Below are positions 41,217-50,312 of a stretch of 64,000 bases of DNA, in pieces (position 1 is the stretch's first letter; each line of letters begins with the position of its first letter). Source of the DNA: an uncultured Lachnospiraceae bacterium (GTDB taxonomy: Bacteria; Bacillota; Clostridia; Lachnospirales; Lachnospiraceae); the NCBI GenBank assembly GCA_948794795.1, contig CAQGLR010000008.1:44721-108720 (forward strand), written 5' to 3'. A program made the position numbers and the translations under genes. The notes beneath the pieces were generated by a model, which was not told where the DNA came from, made no database searches, and saw nothing but the letters and a program-made list of their open reading frames with translations.

Positions 41217-42614
41217 CTATTCCCCTATATTATATACAATAATTCCTGCTCCACGCCTTGCGTATTCAACATGGTGGTTTTCTTCTGTCACTAACACTTT
41301 TACCCCATTAATAACTATAACTGTTCCTGGGTTTACTACTTTATTTATAGTAACTTTGGCAAGGTTTGCCTTGCCCATCTGGTCCAATATTTCCTGTTCT
41401 TTTTTAGCAAGTTCATTTACTTTTGTATCACACTCAATCTTACTTCTCATAAGCTGCATACGTTTCTTGGAGAGTTCTGGGCTGTTCGCTTTATCCATTA
41501 CCTGCTGTACTTTCTCAATGGCATCAGTAACTGTTTTTAACGCCTTTTCGCTTTCTTCTTTATTACGCTCACACTGTGCAAGCATTGCAAACAAATCACC
41601 ATCTACGCCTGCTTTTATCTCTGTCCTGACTTCTGACATATTTCCTATAATATTGGCGCTTATATATCTCATTGCAGATACTGAACCACCTACTATAACA
41701 CCATATTTTCCAGATACTATTATATCCTGTCCTGATTCAATCCTGGTATTCATAATAGCGTTTGCATTTACATCGCCTTTACAGATAATCTGTGACTGTT
41801 CAAAGAACTTACCTTTTACATCACCGCCAGCTTCTATTGAACCTTTGCCATTTCCCTGCATGCCATTTTTAAGCACAACATCTTTCTTTGCAGAAAGAAC
41901 TGCCTGCTCAACATACCCATCAACAATTATAGAACCCTTCTGCGAAATTACCTTAACTCCAGAAAATACATTGCCACGGATATGTATATCATTCTGGAAT
42001 TCAATATCACCAGTAGTATATGATACATCACCCTCTACAACAAGTTCCTTATCTACCACAAGCCTTTCAGCTATATACGTAACTTTGCCATCATATTTAG
42101 CTGTATAAACTGTATTGGTTTCATCAATAACGAAACCTTTGCCCTTTAACCTTGCCAGGTCTTTACCTTTCTTGGCAAGAATAGAGCCTCCATATACATT
42201 TATCCCATCTTTGCATGCAACAGGAGGGTGGTATATAACAAGCTTCTCCCCTTCTACCGCAGATGGCACACTTCCATACTCTGAATAGTCAACAGAACCA
42301 TCTTTTAATATCTTTGGCTTTGTATCTATCTTAGTATCAAATAAAAACTCATACCATCCGTCTTTGCCATCAACTGCTGGTGATGCCTGCGCAAATTTAA
42401 CTGTTTTATCAAAAGCTTTTTTAACCAGTATAGCTTTTAATATCTCTGTATTAACACCATGAACCACCCCTGCATCTTTAGCAAGGGCTACAAGGGATTC
42501 TACTGTATATTCCTTATCTACCCCTGGTGTACCTACACAGATATATGCGGCTGTTTCATCATCAGATACAGTTATCTGGACATTACAAACATTTTTTTCT
42601 AACTCTTCCTGCAT
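41217..42614 (-). CDS. DUF342/FapA-family polysaccharide-like beta-helix protein
   Basis: 465 residues. The N-terminal domain is followed by a bactofilin-like right-handed beta-helix (about 185-320; VVEGDVSYTTGDIEFQNDIHIRGNVFSGVKV, IIVDGYVEQAVLSAKKDVVLKNG), a coiled coil (about 335-410) and a short beta end (NPGTVIVINGVKVLV). This is the DUF342 layout, annotated as flagellar assembly protein A in clostridia and Vibrio, where it helps FlhF-dependent assembly. No flagellar gene is next to it; it sits between valS and the TPR genes. Confidence 0.88.
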   Translation of the reverse strand: MQEELEKNVCNVQITVSDDETAAYICVGTPGVDKEYTVESLVALAKDAGVVHGVNTEILKAILVKKAFDKTVKFAQASPAVDGKDGWYEFLFDTKIDTKPKILKDGSVDYSEYGSVPSAVEGEKLVIYHPPVACKDGINVYGGSILAKKGKDLARLKGKGFVIDETNTVYTAKYDGKVTYIAERLVVDKELVVEGDVSYTTGDIEFQNDIHIRGNVFSGVKVISQKGSIIVDGYVEQAVLSAKKDVVLKNGMQGNGKGSIEAGGDVKGKFFEQSQIICKGDVNANAIMNTRIESGQDIIVSGKYGVIVGGSVSAMRYISANIIGNMSEVRTEIKAGVDGDLFAMLAQCERNKEESEKALKTVTDAIEKVQQVMDKANSPELSKKRMQLMRSKIECDTKVNELAKKEQEILDQMGKANLAKVTINKVVNPGTVIVINGVKVLVTEENHHVEYARRGAGIIVYNIGE

Positions 42615-42756
42615 AAAATCCCTCCTTCATTGTTATATCTTTATACAACTAAAATCTATCTAAGAGCAGATTTACATATTTTAATTATATATGAGTTTAC
42701 CGCATATTGCAAGAACCCATACCAGCCTTAAATAAAACTAAAACCGCATTTAATGG

Positions 42757-45402
42757 CTATTTTTGCAACTTTGCAAGCTCTTCTTCTACTTTATCCATCA
42801 TAGTCTGGTATTTTACGAGCTTTTCCCTCTCTTCTTCTACTTTATCAGCAGGTGCTTTGTTTATAAACTTTTCATTTCCAAGCATACCATTTACCCTTTT
42901 TAATTCACCTTCAAGACGCTGTTTTTCTTTTAACAGCCTTTCCTTTTCTTTGGCAAAATCAACAAGGTCTGATAATGGCATATAAATTGTTGCATTCTCA
43001 ACTACTGCTGATACTGCATTGTCTTCTATTCCTGCTTTGTCCATCTGCACTACTGTTTCTGACGCATAAAGCATATGCAGGAATGATTCTGAAAGTTCTT
43101 TTAATAAACCAGCTGTTTCTTCATTATCTGCAACTATATAAACCTTGGCCTTGCGCGATGGTGCAACATCCATGGATGTACGGGTATTGCGCACTGCCCT
43201 GGTAATAGATTTCATAATACTTGCTTTCTGTTCTGCCTCTTTATTATCCCAGTCATTTCTGTATTCTGGCCATGAAGATATCATTATTGATTCTTCTTCT
43301 GGTTGTATTGTACAGAAAATCTCTTCTGTAATAAATGGCATAAATGGATGAAGCAGCTTAAGTGAAGAAGCCAGTACAGTTTTAAGGGTCCAGAATGCAG
43401 CATTAGCAGCTTCCTTGTCATTATCCTTGTTAAACAGCCTTGGCTTTACAAATTCTATATACCAGTCACAGAATTCTGTCCATATAAAATCATTGATTTT
43501 CTGCACAGCTATGCCAAGCTCATACTTTTCCATATTTTCAGTAACTTCCCTGGCAAGTGTATTTACTGCAGAAAGTATCCACTGGTCAACAGGATATAAG
43601 CTATTATATGCCGGCTCTGTAATTTTGTTGTCTTCTAAGTGCATCATAATAAAACGTGAAGCATTCCATACTTTATTGGCAAAGTTACGGCTTGCTTCAA
43701 CACGCTCCCAGTAGAAACGCATATCATTGCCTGGAGCATTACCTGTAACAAGTGTAAAGCGTAATGCATCTGCACCATATTTTGAAATAACCTCAAGCGG
43801 GTCTATTCCATTGCCAAGTGACTTACTCATTTTACGCCCAAGTGAATCACGTACCAGGCCATGTATAAGTACGGTATCAAATGGTGCTTTGCCTGTCTGT
43901 TCTATTCCTGAGAACATCATTCTCATTACCCAGAATGGAATTATATCATATCCTGTAACAAGTGTGCTTGTAGGATAGAAATATTTCATTTCTTCTGTTT
44001 CTTCTGGCCATCCAAGTGTTGAAAAAGGCCACAAAGCGGATGAAAACCATGTATCAAGCGTATCCGGGTCCTGGTGCACCGGTTTGCCACATTCTGGGCA
44101 AGTCTTTATATCTTCTTTTGTAACTGTCATCTTCCCACATGAATCACAATAAAATGCAGGTATCTGGTGTCCCCACCACAGCTGGCGTGATATACACCAG
44201 TCACGTATATTTTCAAGCCAGTGGAAATATGTCTTCTCAAAGTGCGGAGGTACAAACTTAGTTTCACCGCTTTTTACTGCTTCTATTGCAGGTTTGGCAA
44301 GCTGCTGCATAGCTACAAACCACTGTTTGGACACCCTTGGTTCTACTGTAGTGCCACAGCGGTAACATGTGCCTACATTATGGCTGTGTTCCTCTGTCTT
44401 CAGAAGTGCGCCCTCTGCTTCAAGGTCTGCTACTATTGCTTTCCTTGCTTCGTATCTGTCCATGCCTGCATACTTAGGATAATCTTCTGTAATCTTTGCA
44501 TCTTCTGTAAGTACATTTACAATTTCAAGGTTATGGCGCAGCCCGACTTCAAAGTCGTTAGGGTCATGTGCTGGTGTAATTTTAACAACACCTGTACCAA
44601 ATTCCATGTCTACATATTCATCTTCTATAATTGGTATCTGCCTGTGTACTATAGGAAGGTCAAGCATCTTTCCAGCCATATGTTTATAACGGCTGTCATT
44701 AGGGTTAATTGCAACAGCTGTATCACCAAGAAGGGTTTCAGGACGTGTTGTGGCAAGGTCAATATATCCTGTGCCATCTGTGGTTTTATACCTTAAATGC
44801 CAGAAATGCCCTGCCTGCTCCTCATATTCAACCTCCGCATCTGAAATAGATGTAAGACACTTAGGACACCAGTTGATAATGCGTTTTCCCCTGTATATAA
44901 GCCCTTTGTCATAAAGCTTTACAAAGACTTCTTTAACTGCTTTGTTACAGCCCTCGTCCATTGTAAACCTTTCCCTGTCCCAGTCACATGATGAGCCCAT
45001 CTTCTTAAGCTGTTCTACAATACGTCCACCATACTGTTTCTTCCAGTCCCATACCCTTTCAAGGAACTTCTCCCTGCCAAGCTCTTCTTTTGTAAGGCCT
45101 TCTTCTTTAATTGCCTCAACAACTTTTGCCTCTGTTGCAATAGAAGCATGGTCTGTACCAGGAAGCCAGAGTGCTTCATACCCCTGCATCCTCTTGAACC
45201 TTATAAGGATATCCTGGAGTGTATTATCAAGCGCATGTCCCATATGAAGCTGCCCTGTAATATTAGGCGGCGGCATAACAATAGTAAATGGCTTCTTATC
45301 TTTATTAATTTTTGCATGGAAATATTTCTTATCCAGCCATTTTTCATAAGTCCTCTGTTCTATATCAGAAGGATTATAAGTTTTCTCCAATTCTTTGGCC
45401 AT
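42757..45402 (-). CDS. valS: Valyl-tRNA synthetase
   Basis: 881 residues, full length. HIGH motif in PPPNITGQLHMGHAL (about 44-58) and KMSKS motif GRKMSKSLGNG; the editing domain lies between, with a zinc-type cysteine set (CDSCGKMT...CPECGK). The C-terminal coiled coil (EKERLLKEKQRLEGELKRV) is typical of bacterial ValRS. ATG at 45402 has GGAGG nearby. The upstream gap of about 100 bases is taken up by the terminator of the ribosomal operon and shows no T-box, which is notable for a clostridial synthetase. Confidence 0.97.
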   Translation of the reverse strand: MAKELEKTYNPSDIEQRTYEKWLDKKYFHAKINKDKKPFTIVMPPPNITGQLHMGHALDNTLQDILIRFKRMQGYEALWLPGTDHASIATEAKVVEAIKEEGLTKEELGREKFLERVWDWKKQYGGRIVEQLKKMGSSCDWDRERFTMDEGCNKAVKEVFVKLYDKGLIYRGKRIINWCPKCLTSISDAEVEYEEQAGHFWHLRYKTTDGTGYIDLATTRPETLLGDTAVAINPNDSRYKHMAGKMLDLPIVHRQIPIIEDEYVDMEFGTGVVKITPAHDPNDFEVGLRHNLEIVNVLTEDAKITEDYPKYAGMDRYEARKAIVADLEAEGALLKTEEHSHNVGTCYRCGTTVEPRVSKQWFVAMQQLAKPAIEAVKSGETKFVPPHFEKTYFHWLENIRDWCISRQLWWGHQIPAFYCDSCGKMTVTKEDIKTCPECGKPVHQDPDTLDTWFSSALWPFSTLGWPEETEEMKYFYPTSTLVTGYDIIPFWVMRMMFSGIEQTGKAPFDTVLIHGLVRDSLGRKMSKSLGNGIDPLEVISKYGADALRFTLVTGNAPGNDMRFYWERVEASRNFANKVWNASRFIMMHLEDNKITEPAYNSLYPVDQWILSAVNTLAREVTENMEKYELGIAVQKINDFIWTEFCDWYIEFVKPRLFNKDNDKEAANAAFWTLKTVLASSLKLLHPFMPFITEEIFCTIQPEEESIMISSWPEYRNDWDNKEAEQKASIMKSITRAVRNTRTSMDVAPSRKAKVYIVADNEETAGLLKELSESFLHMLYASETVVQMDKAGIEDNAVSAVVENATIYMPLSDLVDFAKEKERLLKEKQRLEGELKRVNGMLGNEKFINKAPADKVEEEREKLVKYQTMMDKVEEELAKLQK

Positions 45403-45430
45403 AATTCCCCTCCTGCCTTTTATTTGTTAA

Positions 45431-45460
45431 ACAAAAAGCCCTTTGCGTCAAACAAAGGGC
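45431..45460 (-). terminator. Terminator of the infC-rpmI-rplT operon
   Basis: GCCCTTTG (45438-45445) pairs with CAAAGGGC (45453-45460), followed on the minus strand by TTTTTG. It lies between rplT and valS. Confidence 0.8.
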
Positions 45461-45507
45461 GTATTATTTTCAGCCTATTTATTTAATATCGCCATCTGCT
45501 GCAAACA

Positions 45508-45864
45508 TTATGCAAGTTTAGACTTTGCGATTTCCACAAGTGCAGTGAAACCTTCTGGGTCACTGATTGCCATCTCTGAAAGCATCTTCCTGTTAAGACC
45601 TATATCTGCAAGTTTAAGACCATACATAAACCTGCTGTATGAAAGACCATTAAGCCTTGCAGCAGCATTTATACGTGCTATCCATAATCTTCTGAACTGT
45701 CTTTTTCTTTCTTTCCTGCCTGAGAAGGAAGTATTAAGAGCCCTCATAACTGACTGTTTTGCAACTCTGTACTGTTTTGACCTTGCTCCTCTGTAACCTT
45801 TCGCAAGTTTTAATATCCTTTTATGCTTTTTCTTTGCATTTAAACCGCCTTTAACACGTGCCAT
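45508..45864 (-). CDS. rplT: 50S ribosomal protein L20
   Basis: 118 residues, starting MARVKGGLNAKKKHKRILKL and with RRLWIARINAAARLNGLSYSRF, the classic L20 sequence. It is an early assembly protein on 23S rRNA and in many bacteria represses its own operon. It is last in infC-rpmI-rplT, 19 bases after rpmI. Length is standard. Confidence 0.98.
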   Translation of the reverse strand: MARVKGGLNAKKKHKRILKLAKGYRGARSKQYRVAKQSVMRALNTSFSGRKERKRQFRRLWIARINAAARLNGLSYSRFMYGLKLADIGLNRKMLSEMAISDPEGFTALVEIAKSKLA

Positions 45865-45883
45865 CTTAACTTTCCTCCTTTAA

Positions 45884-46084
45884 TTATTTTGAATATGGTA
45901 ACATACGTTTCATCATCTTAACGTTTGTTTCGTCAACTTCTACTGCTTTTCTAAGCCTTCTTTTTCTCTTTGTTGTCTTCTTATTTAAAATATGGTTTTT
46001 ATTTGCTTTCATTTTCATAAGCTTACCCGTTCCTGTAACTTTAAAACGTTTAGCTGCTGATCTCTTTGTTTTTAATTTTGGCAT
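45884..46084 (-). CDS. rpmI: 50S ribosomal protein L35
   Basis: 66 residues, very basic, starting MPKLKTKRSAAKRFKVTGTG and with NHILNKKTTKRKRRLRK. L35 lies between infC and rplT as in nearly all bacteria. AGGAGG precedes ATG. Confidence 0.98.
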   Translation of the reverse strand: MPKLKTKRSAAKRFKVTGTGKLMKMKANKNHILNKKTTKRKRRLRKAVEVDETNVKMMKRMLPYSK

Positions 46085-46248
46085 AATTATATTTCCTCCT
46101 TAACTTGTGATTATATCTATTGAAGCCATTATATTTACTGTTATTATAACCATCCCCCTGTCCCTGGGCAGTAAAAGATATTCCTGCCTGTTTTTACAGG
46201 CTTTATGGCTTCTCCTAAAGGCTGCCTGTTGCTGCCAGGCAAACTTTA

Positions 46249-46755
46249 CTAACGTTTTTGTGATAAAAACATAACCATTGAACGCCCTTCCATCTTTGGC
46301 GGCTTATCTATTACAGAAACATCTTCTAACTGTTCATAAAAACTGTCAAGAATCTGCTTGCTGTAACCTACATGTGCCATTTCACGTCCACGGAAACGGA
46401 GTGTAACCTTAACTTTGTCACCTTTAGTAAGAAATTTTCTTGCCTGGTTTGCCTTAGTATTAAGGTCGTTCTTATCTATATTGGGAGAAAGCCTTACTTC
46501 TTTTACTTCCATTGTCTTCTGTTTCTTTTTGGCTTCCTTTTCTTTACGCGCAAGCTCATAACGGTATTTACCGTAGTCAATTATCTTGCATACAGGTGGT
46601 TTGGCACCTGGTGCAATCTTTACAAGGTCAAGCTCTGCTTCACGTGCCAGCTTCATAGCTTCTTTTGCTGGCATAATACCCAACTGCTCCCCAGTTTCAC
46701 TAATCAGCCGGACTTCTTTATCCCTGATTCTTTCATTAATCATTAACTCGCTAAT
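46249..46755 (-). CDS. infC: Translation initiation factor IF-3 (ATT start codon)
   Basis: 168 residues. The start is ATT at 46755, seven bases after GGAGGTG, giving ISELMINERIRDKEVRLI; the rare ATT codon is a known, self-regulating start in infC. The N-domain has KAREAELDLVKIAPGAKPPVCKI-type sequence, the linker is basic, and the C-domain includes VKVTLRFRGREMAHVGYSKQ. The frame stays open 24 codons further upstream, but that part covers the leader terminator and is not coding. IF-3 checks initiator tRNA pairing and keeps ribosomal subunits apart. Confidence 0.96.
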   Translation of the reverse strand: MSELMINERIRDKEVRLISETGEQLGIMPAKEAMKLAREAELDLVKIAPGAKPPVCKIIDYGKYRYELARKEKEAKKKQKTMEVKEVRLSPNIDKNDLNTKANQARKFLTKGDKVKVTLRFRGREMAHVGYSKQILDSFYEQLEDVSVIDKPPKMEGRSMVMFLSQKR

Positions 46756-46790
46756 GGTAGTACACCTCCAAAAATAAATTATAAATACGA

Positions 46791-46821
46791 AAAAACGTGG
46801 AAAGCAAAGACAATCCACGTT
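46791..46821 (-). promoter_or_regulatory. Attenuator hairpin in the infC leader
   Basis: AACGTGGA (46794-46801) pairs with TCCACGTT (46814-46821), followed on the minus strand by a run of T, about 40 bases before the infC start. The transcript start predicted from the promoter at 46968-46996 leaves a leader of about 200 bases with further pairing, so L20- or IF3-linked attenuation is likely. Confidence 0.7.
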
Positions 46822-46967
46822 TATCAATTAATATATATGCACATAATGTGTAAGTTATTACTTCTGCCTGTAATATATCAACCATAAAACCCCTGGACAT
46901 GTATATATGCTGAGGTGAGAGTGGATTACTCTACTTCGTTGCTGCCTGTATCTGTACAGCAGTTGAC

Positions 46968-46996
46968 ATGTTACCATATAATAGAATATTTGTCAA
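46968..46996 (-). promoter_or_regulatory. Promoter of the infC operon
   Basis: TTGACA (46991-46996), a 17-base spacer and TAACAT (46968-46973) on the minus strand. A truncated palindromic element begins only about 30 bases upstream of the -35 box. Confidence 0.6.
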
Positions 46997-47025
46997 GCAA
47001 ATTTTTGGAATTTTATAATGGCGGC

Positions 47026-47326
47026 GTGTTTGAAAATTAAGAATCTTATAAGCTATGTGGCTCTGGCAATTCCAAAATTTTACCCCAGGCAGCACGCTTC
47101 CGCTTGGATGGGATACGCAGTGGTGCATAAAGCCCTATGCTTAACAGAAACAAATGTTTCTATTAAGCATTAAATACAGGGCTTAAGCACCAGCGTCCCC
47201 ATAACAGCTGCCTTTTGGTAAAACATTTGGAATTTGCCAGAGTAATATTATCTTTGTGGGATTTTTAATTTTCAAACACATATAACCCCTTTATTAATCA
47301 AAAATTGCTTAACTAAATGATATTGT
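47026..47326. mobile_element. MITE-like palindromic element, locus 3 (left end lost)
   Basis: The flank GTGTTTGAAAATTAAG, arm CTCTGGCAATTCCAAAATTT (47061 on), central hairpin and closing arm GGTAAAACATTTGGAATTTG (to 47242) are all present. The right terminal repeat TGCTTAACTAAATGATATTG (about 47306-47325) is present but the left one is gone, cut at about 47025 beside the infC promoter. Confidence 0.7.
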
Positions 47327-47460
47327 GCCTGGCAGGATACGCAGTGCTACATAAAGTCCTATACTTAATAGAAATAAATGTTTCTATTAAGCATTAAAGA
47401 TGAAGCTTAAGCACCAGCACATTTTACAAACCATAACAGCAGTTTTCTGGTAAAACAATA
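47327..47460. repeat. Right fragment of the outer palindromic element, locus 3
   Basis: Begins GCCTGGCAGGATACGCAGTG, the same internal point at which the outer copies are broken at the other loci, and runs through a hairpin centre (CTTAATAGAAATAAATGTTT) to a worn closing arm with GGTAAAAC at about 47449. Confidence 0.65.
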
Positions 47461-47512
47461 AATGCTGCTATAACATTTTTCTTTTAGTTTGTGTAATATA
47501 TAAAATGGTATT

Positions 47513-49750
47513 TTATTTACATTTTATTTCAGAAGGCTTTCCATATACTTTAATTCCATTTATAACTTTATAGGCTCTTATATAAATTTTTTTCTTTCCA
47601 TCCAGTTTACTCTTTTTAAATGTACAAGAAGTCTTACTGCCTCCATTTATATTTTTTAATATAATTTCTTTATATTTATTTCTCTTATCTGGTATATATG
47701 ATATTTTGTAACCACCAGCACCTTGTAATTTTGTCCAGGATACCTTTATATTCTTTCCACTTGACACAGCTTTTCCATTATTTACAGTTTTTGGTGCAGA
47801 ACCAAGGCTTTTATATTTATATCCCATCTCTGTAACATAAGCTTTTATACCTTTTATAGGATTTCCATCGTCTGAATATTCACCTGTATTATTATATCCA
47901 TAAACTGTGGCATTTCCGCCAATTTTTATCAGATTTATATTTCTTATACTCCCTGGAAGGTATACCTCCTCAAGCTGTACCCCGCCTGTATTTAGCCAGT
48001 TTCCATAAACAGTTATGCCTGTCACACCTTCTGTATAAACCAGTTTTTTTAACGAATCACAGCCATTTAATACTATTGTGCCATTCAGTGGAATAGACAG
48101 TTCTGTTAATCCTTCCGCATCTGTAAATACTGCTGGGTTAAAATCCTTAATGCCCACTGGCACAGCATATGCTCCTTTACGTTTTTGTGGATACAAGATA
48201 ACCTCTGTCATATCTTTATTATATAGTACACCATCTACAGCTTTATAAAAGTTATTTAATTCATCTGCTGTAACACTTTCAAGATTATATGCAGCATTAT
48301 TATATCTTACAAATCCTGGGTCTGTAAAGTCTAAAAGATAATCATTTAAGATAACGGATATATCACTTACAGTTGCAGGAATTTCATATGTTTTGCCCTG
48401 CCCTGGAAAAATAACTATTTTAGTTATATCCTTATCATAAAGTACATTATCCTTTACCTGGAAAAATTTATTACTTTCAGGAATACTTATTGACTTAAAA
48501 TTATTCTGGCAATAGCAGTCATCTTTTATGCTTTCTACATTTTCATTAATTATAAATGTATCACGCCCTGATGGTACCATATACATATTTTTATAATCTG
48601 CAGAATAAAGAGCACCTTCATATGATTTATAATATTTATTACCCTCTGGAATAACAATATCTTCCAGGCTTCTAAGTTTATAACCTGTTACTGCAGTCCA
48701 TTCATCCCTGTCACCAGCAATTATATTTTCTATATCACTTGAAAATACAATTTTCTTAAGGTTTACACACCCATATAAATTGTCCATATTAAATTTTTTT
48801 GTATTTATTGTAATTTCTTTGATATTCCTGTTTTCATATAATGCATATCTGTTTATGCTTTCTACTGTATCTGGTATAGTATACTCTTCCCGTTTGGAAT
48901 CTGCAAGAAACTCAAGCCTTGTTCCATCTGCTGAATAAATAATATCATCAATAACAGTGTAAAATTTATTATTTTTATCAACCTCCAATGAAACTTCTGA
49001 TTTATAAAAAGCATTTGCATCTATATATGATACATCTTCTCCTATCTCCAGTTTAAGTACTTTACAGCCAGTAAATGTATATTCACCAATTTCTTTTACA
49101 CTGTCAGGAATATTAAATGTCTTTAACGATTTACAGTTATAAAATGTACCACACATAGAAACTATATCCGCTTTACATATTACACTTTCAAGCTTTGTAC
49201 AATCCTCAAACGCATAAGAACCAATTTCCTTTACACTTCCAGGTATAGAAATCAATTTAATATTACTTTTGAAAAAGGCATTATCATTAATAACAGATAC
49301 ACCATCTTCAATTATAATATCTTCAAGATACTCATTATAAGCAAAAGCACTCTGTGATATAGTTTTTACATATGGTTTGACAATATATGATAATCCACTT
49401 TTAGCATTTGGGTAACAATGCAGTATAGACTTATCTTTACTAAATAAAATGCCATCCTTGGCAGTAAAGTATTTATTGCCTTTGGCAACTTTAAATCCTG
49501 TTACTTTGAGTTTTCCACTTTCCAATGATTTCCCCAGTGATATATATTTTATATTCTTACCAATAGTAAGTATTCCTTTTCCTTCACCTCCTGTAATAAT
49601 ATTATCTTCAATATGTACAACAATCTTTCCATCACTTGCACTGGTATCTGCATTATTATAATAAATACATGCAAACAGAAAAAATCCTGTAAATAGAAAA
49701 ATCCTGCAATATTTGTCCAATATAGTTCTTTTTAATATTTTTCCAGCCAT
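47513..49750 (-). CDS. BspA-like leucine-rich repeat surface protein
   Basis: 745 residues. An N-terminal hydrophobic segment (about 13-30) serves as signal or anchor. The body has LRR_5/BspA-type repeats (AFAYNEYLEDIIIEDGVSVINDNAF, AFEDCTKLESVICK, YTFTGCKVLKLEIGEDV) alternating with ADGTRLEF- and KDMTEVILYP-type units. The last about 90 residues resemble an Fn3 domain (KNIKVSWTKLQGAGGYKISY). No LPXTG motif or cell-wall repeat is visible. BspA-type proteins bind host or matrix proteins. It stands alone with long gaps on both sides. Confidence 0.85.
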   Translation of the reverse strand: MAGKILKRTILDKYCRIFLFTGFFLFACIYYNNADTSASDGKIVVHIEDNIITGGEGKGILTIGKNIKYISLGKSLESGKLKVTGFKVAKGNKYFTAKDGILFSKDKSILHCYPNAKSGLSYIVKPYVKTISQSAFAYNEYLEDIIIEDGVSVINDNAFFKSNIKLISIPGSVKEIGSYAFEDCTKLESVICKADIVSMCGTFYNCKSLKTFNIPDSVKEIGEYTFTGCKVLKLEIGEDVSYIDANAFYKSEVSLEVDKNNKFYTVIDDIIYSADGTRLEFLADSKREEYTIPDTVESINRYALYENRNIKEITINTKKFNMDNLYGCVNLKKIVFSSDIENIIAGDRDEWTAVTGYKLRSLEDIVIPEGNKYYKSYEGALYSADYKNMYMVPSGRDTFIINENVESIKDDCYCQNNFKSISIPESNKFFQVKDNVLYDKDITKIVIFPGQGKTYEIPATVSDISVILNDYLLDFTDPGFVRYNNAAYNLESVTADELNNFYKAVDGVLYNKDMTEVILYPQKRKGAYAVPVGIKDFNPAVFTDAEGLTELSIPLNGTIVLNGCDSLKKLVYTEGVTGITVYGNWLNTGGVQLEEVYLPGSIRNINLIKIGGNATVYGYNNTGEYSDDGNPIKGIKAYVTEMGYKYKSLGSAPKTVNNGKAVSSGKNIKVSWTKLQGAGGYKISYIPDKRNKYKEIILKNINGGSKTSCTFKKSKLDGKKKIYIRAYKVINGIKVYGKPSEIKCK

Positions 49751-50312
49751 ATATTTCTCCTCCTTATAAATAATAATTTATCAGGTTAATATGTCATAAT
49801 TAAAGCATAAAATAAAAACACTTAGGATAGATATTATAAACTATTACCCTAAGTTAGGTTTAATCTTATTCTATTAAAACAAAATATAATATAAGTCCAG
49901 ACTATTTTTAAAAGCTGTATAACATTTATTAATACAGAATAAATATAATTAATTTTCTTCTCTTTTGGAAGAAACTATTATATTTTTTCCTTTCTTTAAA
50001 CAAAAAATGTTTGTTATAAGTTTTATATAATTAGAATTTAAAAATAAATAATTATATAATGTTTACATTTTATTTTTAAATAACTAAGTTTAATCCTGTT
50101 TTAATTTTATAAGGTTATCCTGTTTTTAGTTATTCTTTACTTGAAACGGCCCAGGACATATGGTAACATAATTATAAACTGTTGGCACACCTGCACGCTG
50201 TTTGCTTTTGTTTTATCTGGTGTCTGATATATAGAAACATATTAACCAAGTAGTCTTGACTGGCTGTGAATAGTAGCTGGCTACTTTATTATTATATTAG
50301 GAAAGCAGTATT
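49751..50312. other. Long AT-rich divergent intergenic region
   Basis: Upstream of both the BspA-like gene and the membrane protein gene at 50313. It is very AT-rich with homopolymer runs and contains no reading frame, palindromic element or RNA gene that I can support. AGTAGCTGGCTACT (50271-50284) is a small hairpin and TTGACT (about 50257) a possible -35 box for the plus-strand gene. Confidence 0.5.

Noticed and set aside
45403..45507. T-box riboswitch expected before valS
   Set aside because: The gap is too short and is filled by the ribosomal operon terminator; no AGGGUGG-type T-box sequence seen.
46756..46827. N-terminal extension of infC by 24 codons
   Set aside because: It includes the attenuator hairpin and hydrophobic nonsense; the ATT start fits the ribosome site and family.
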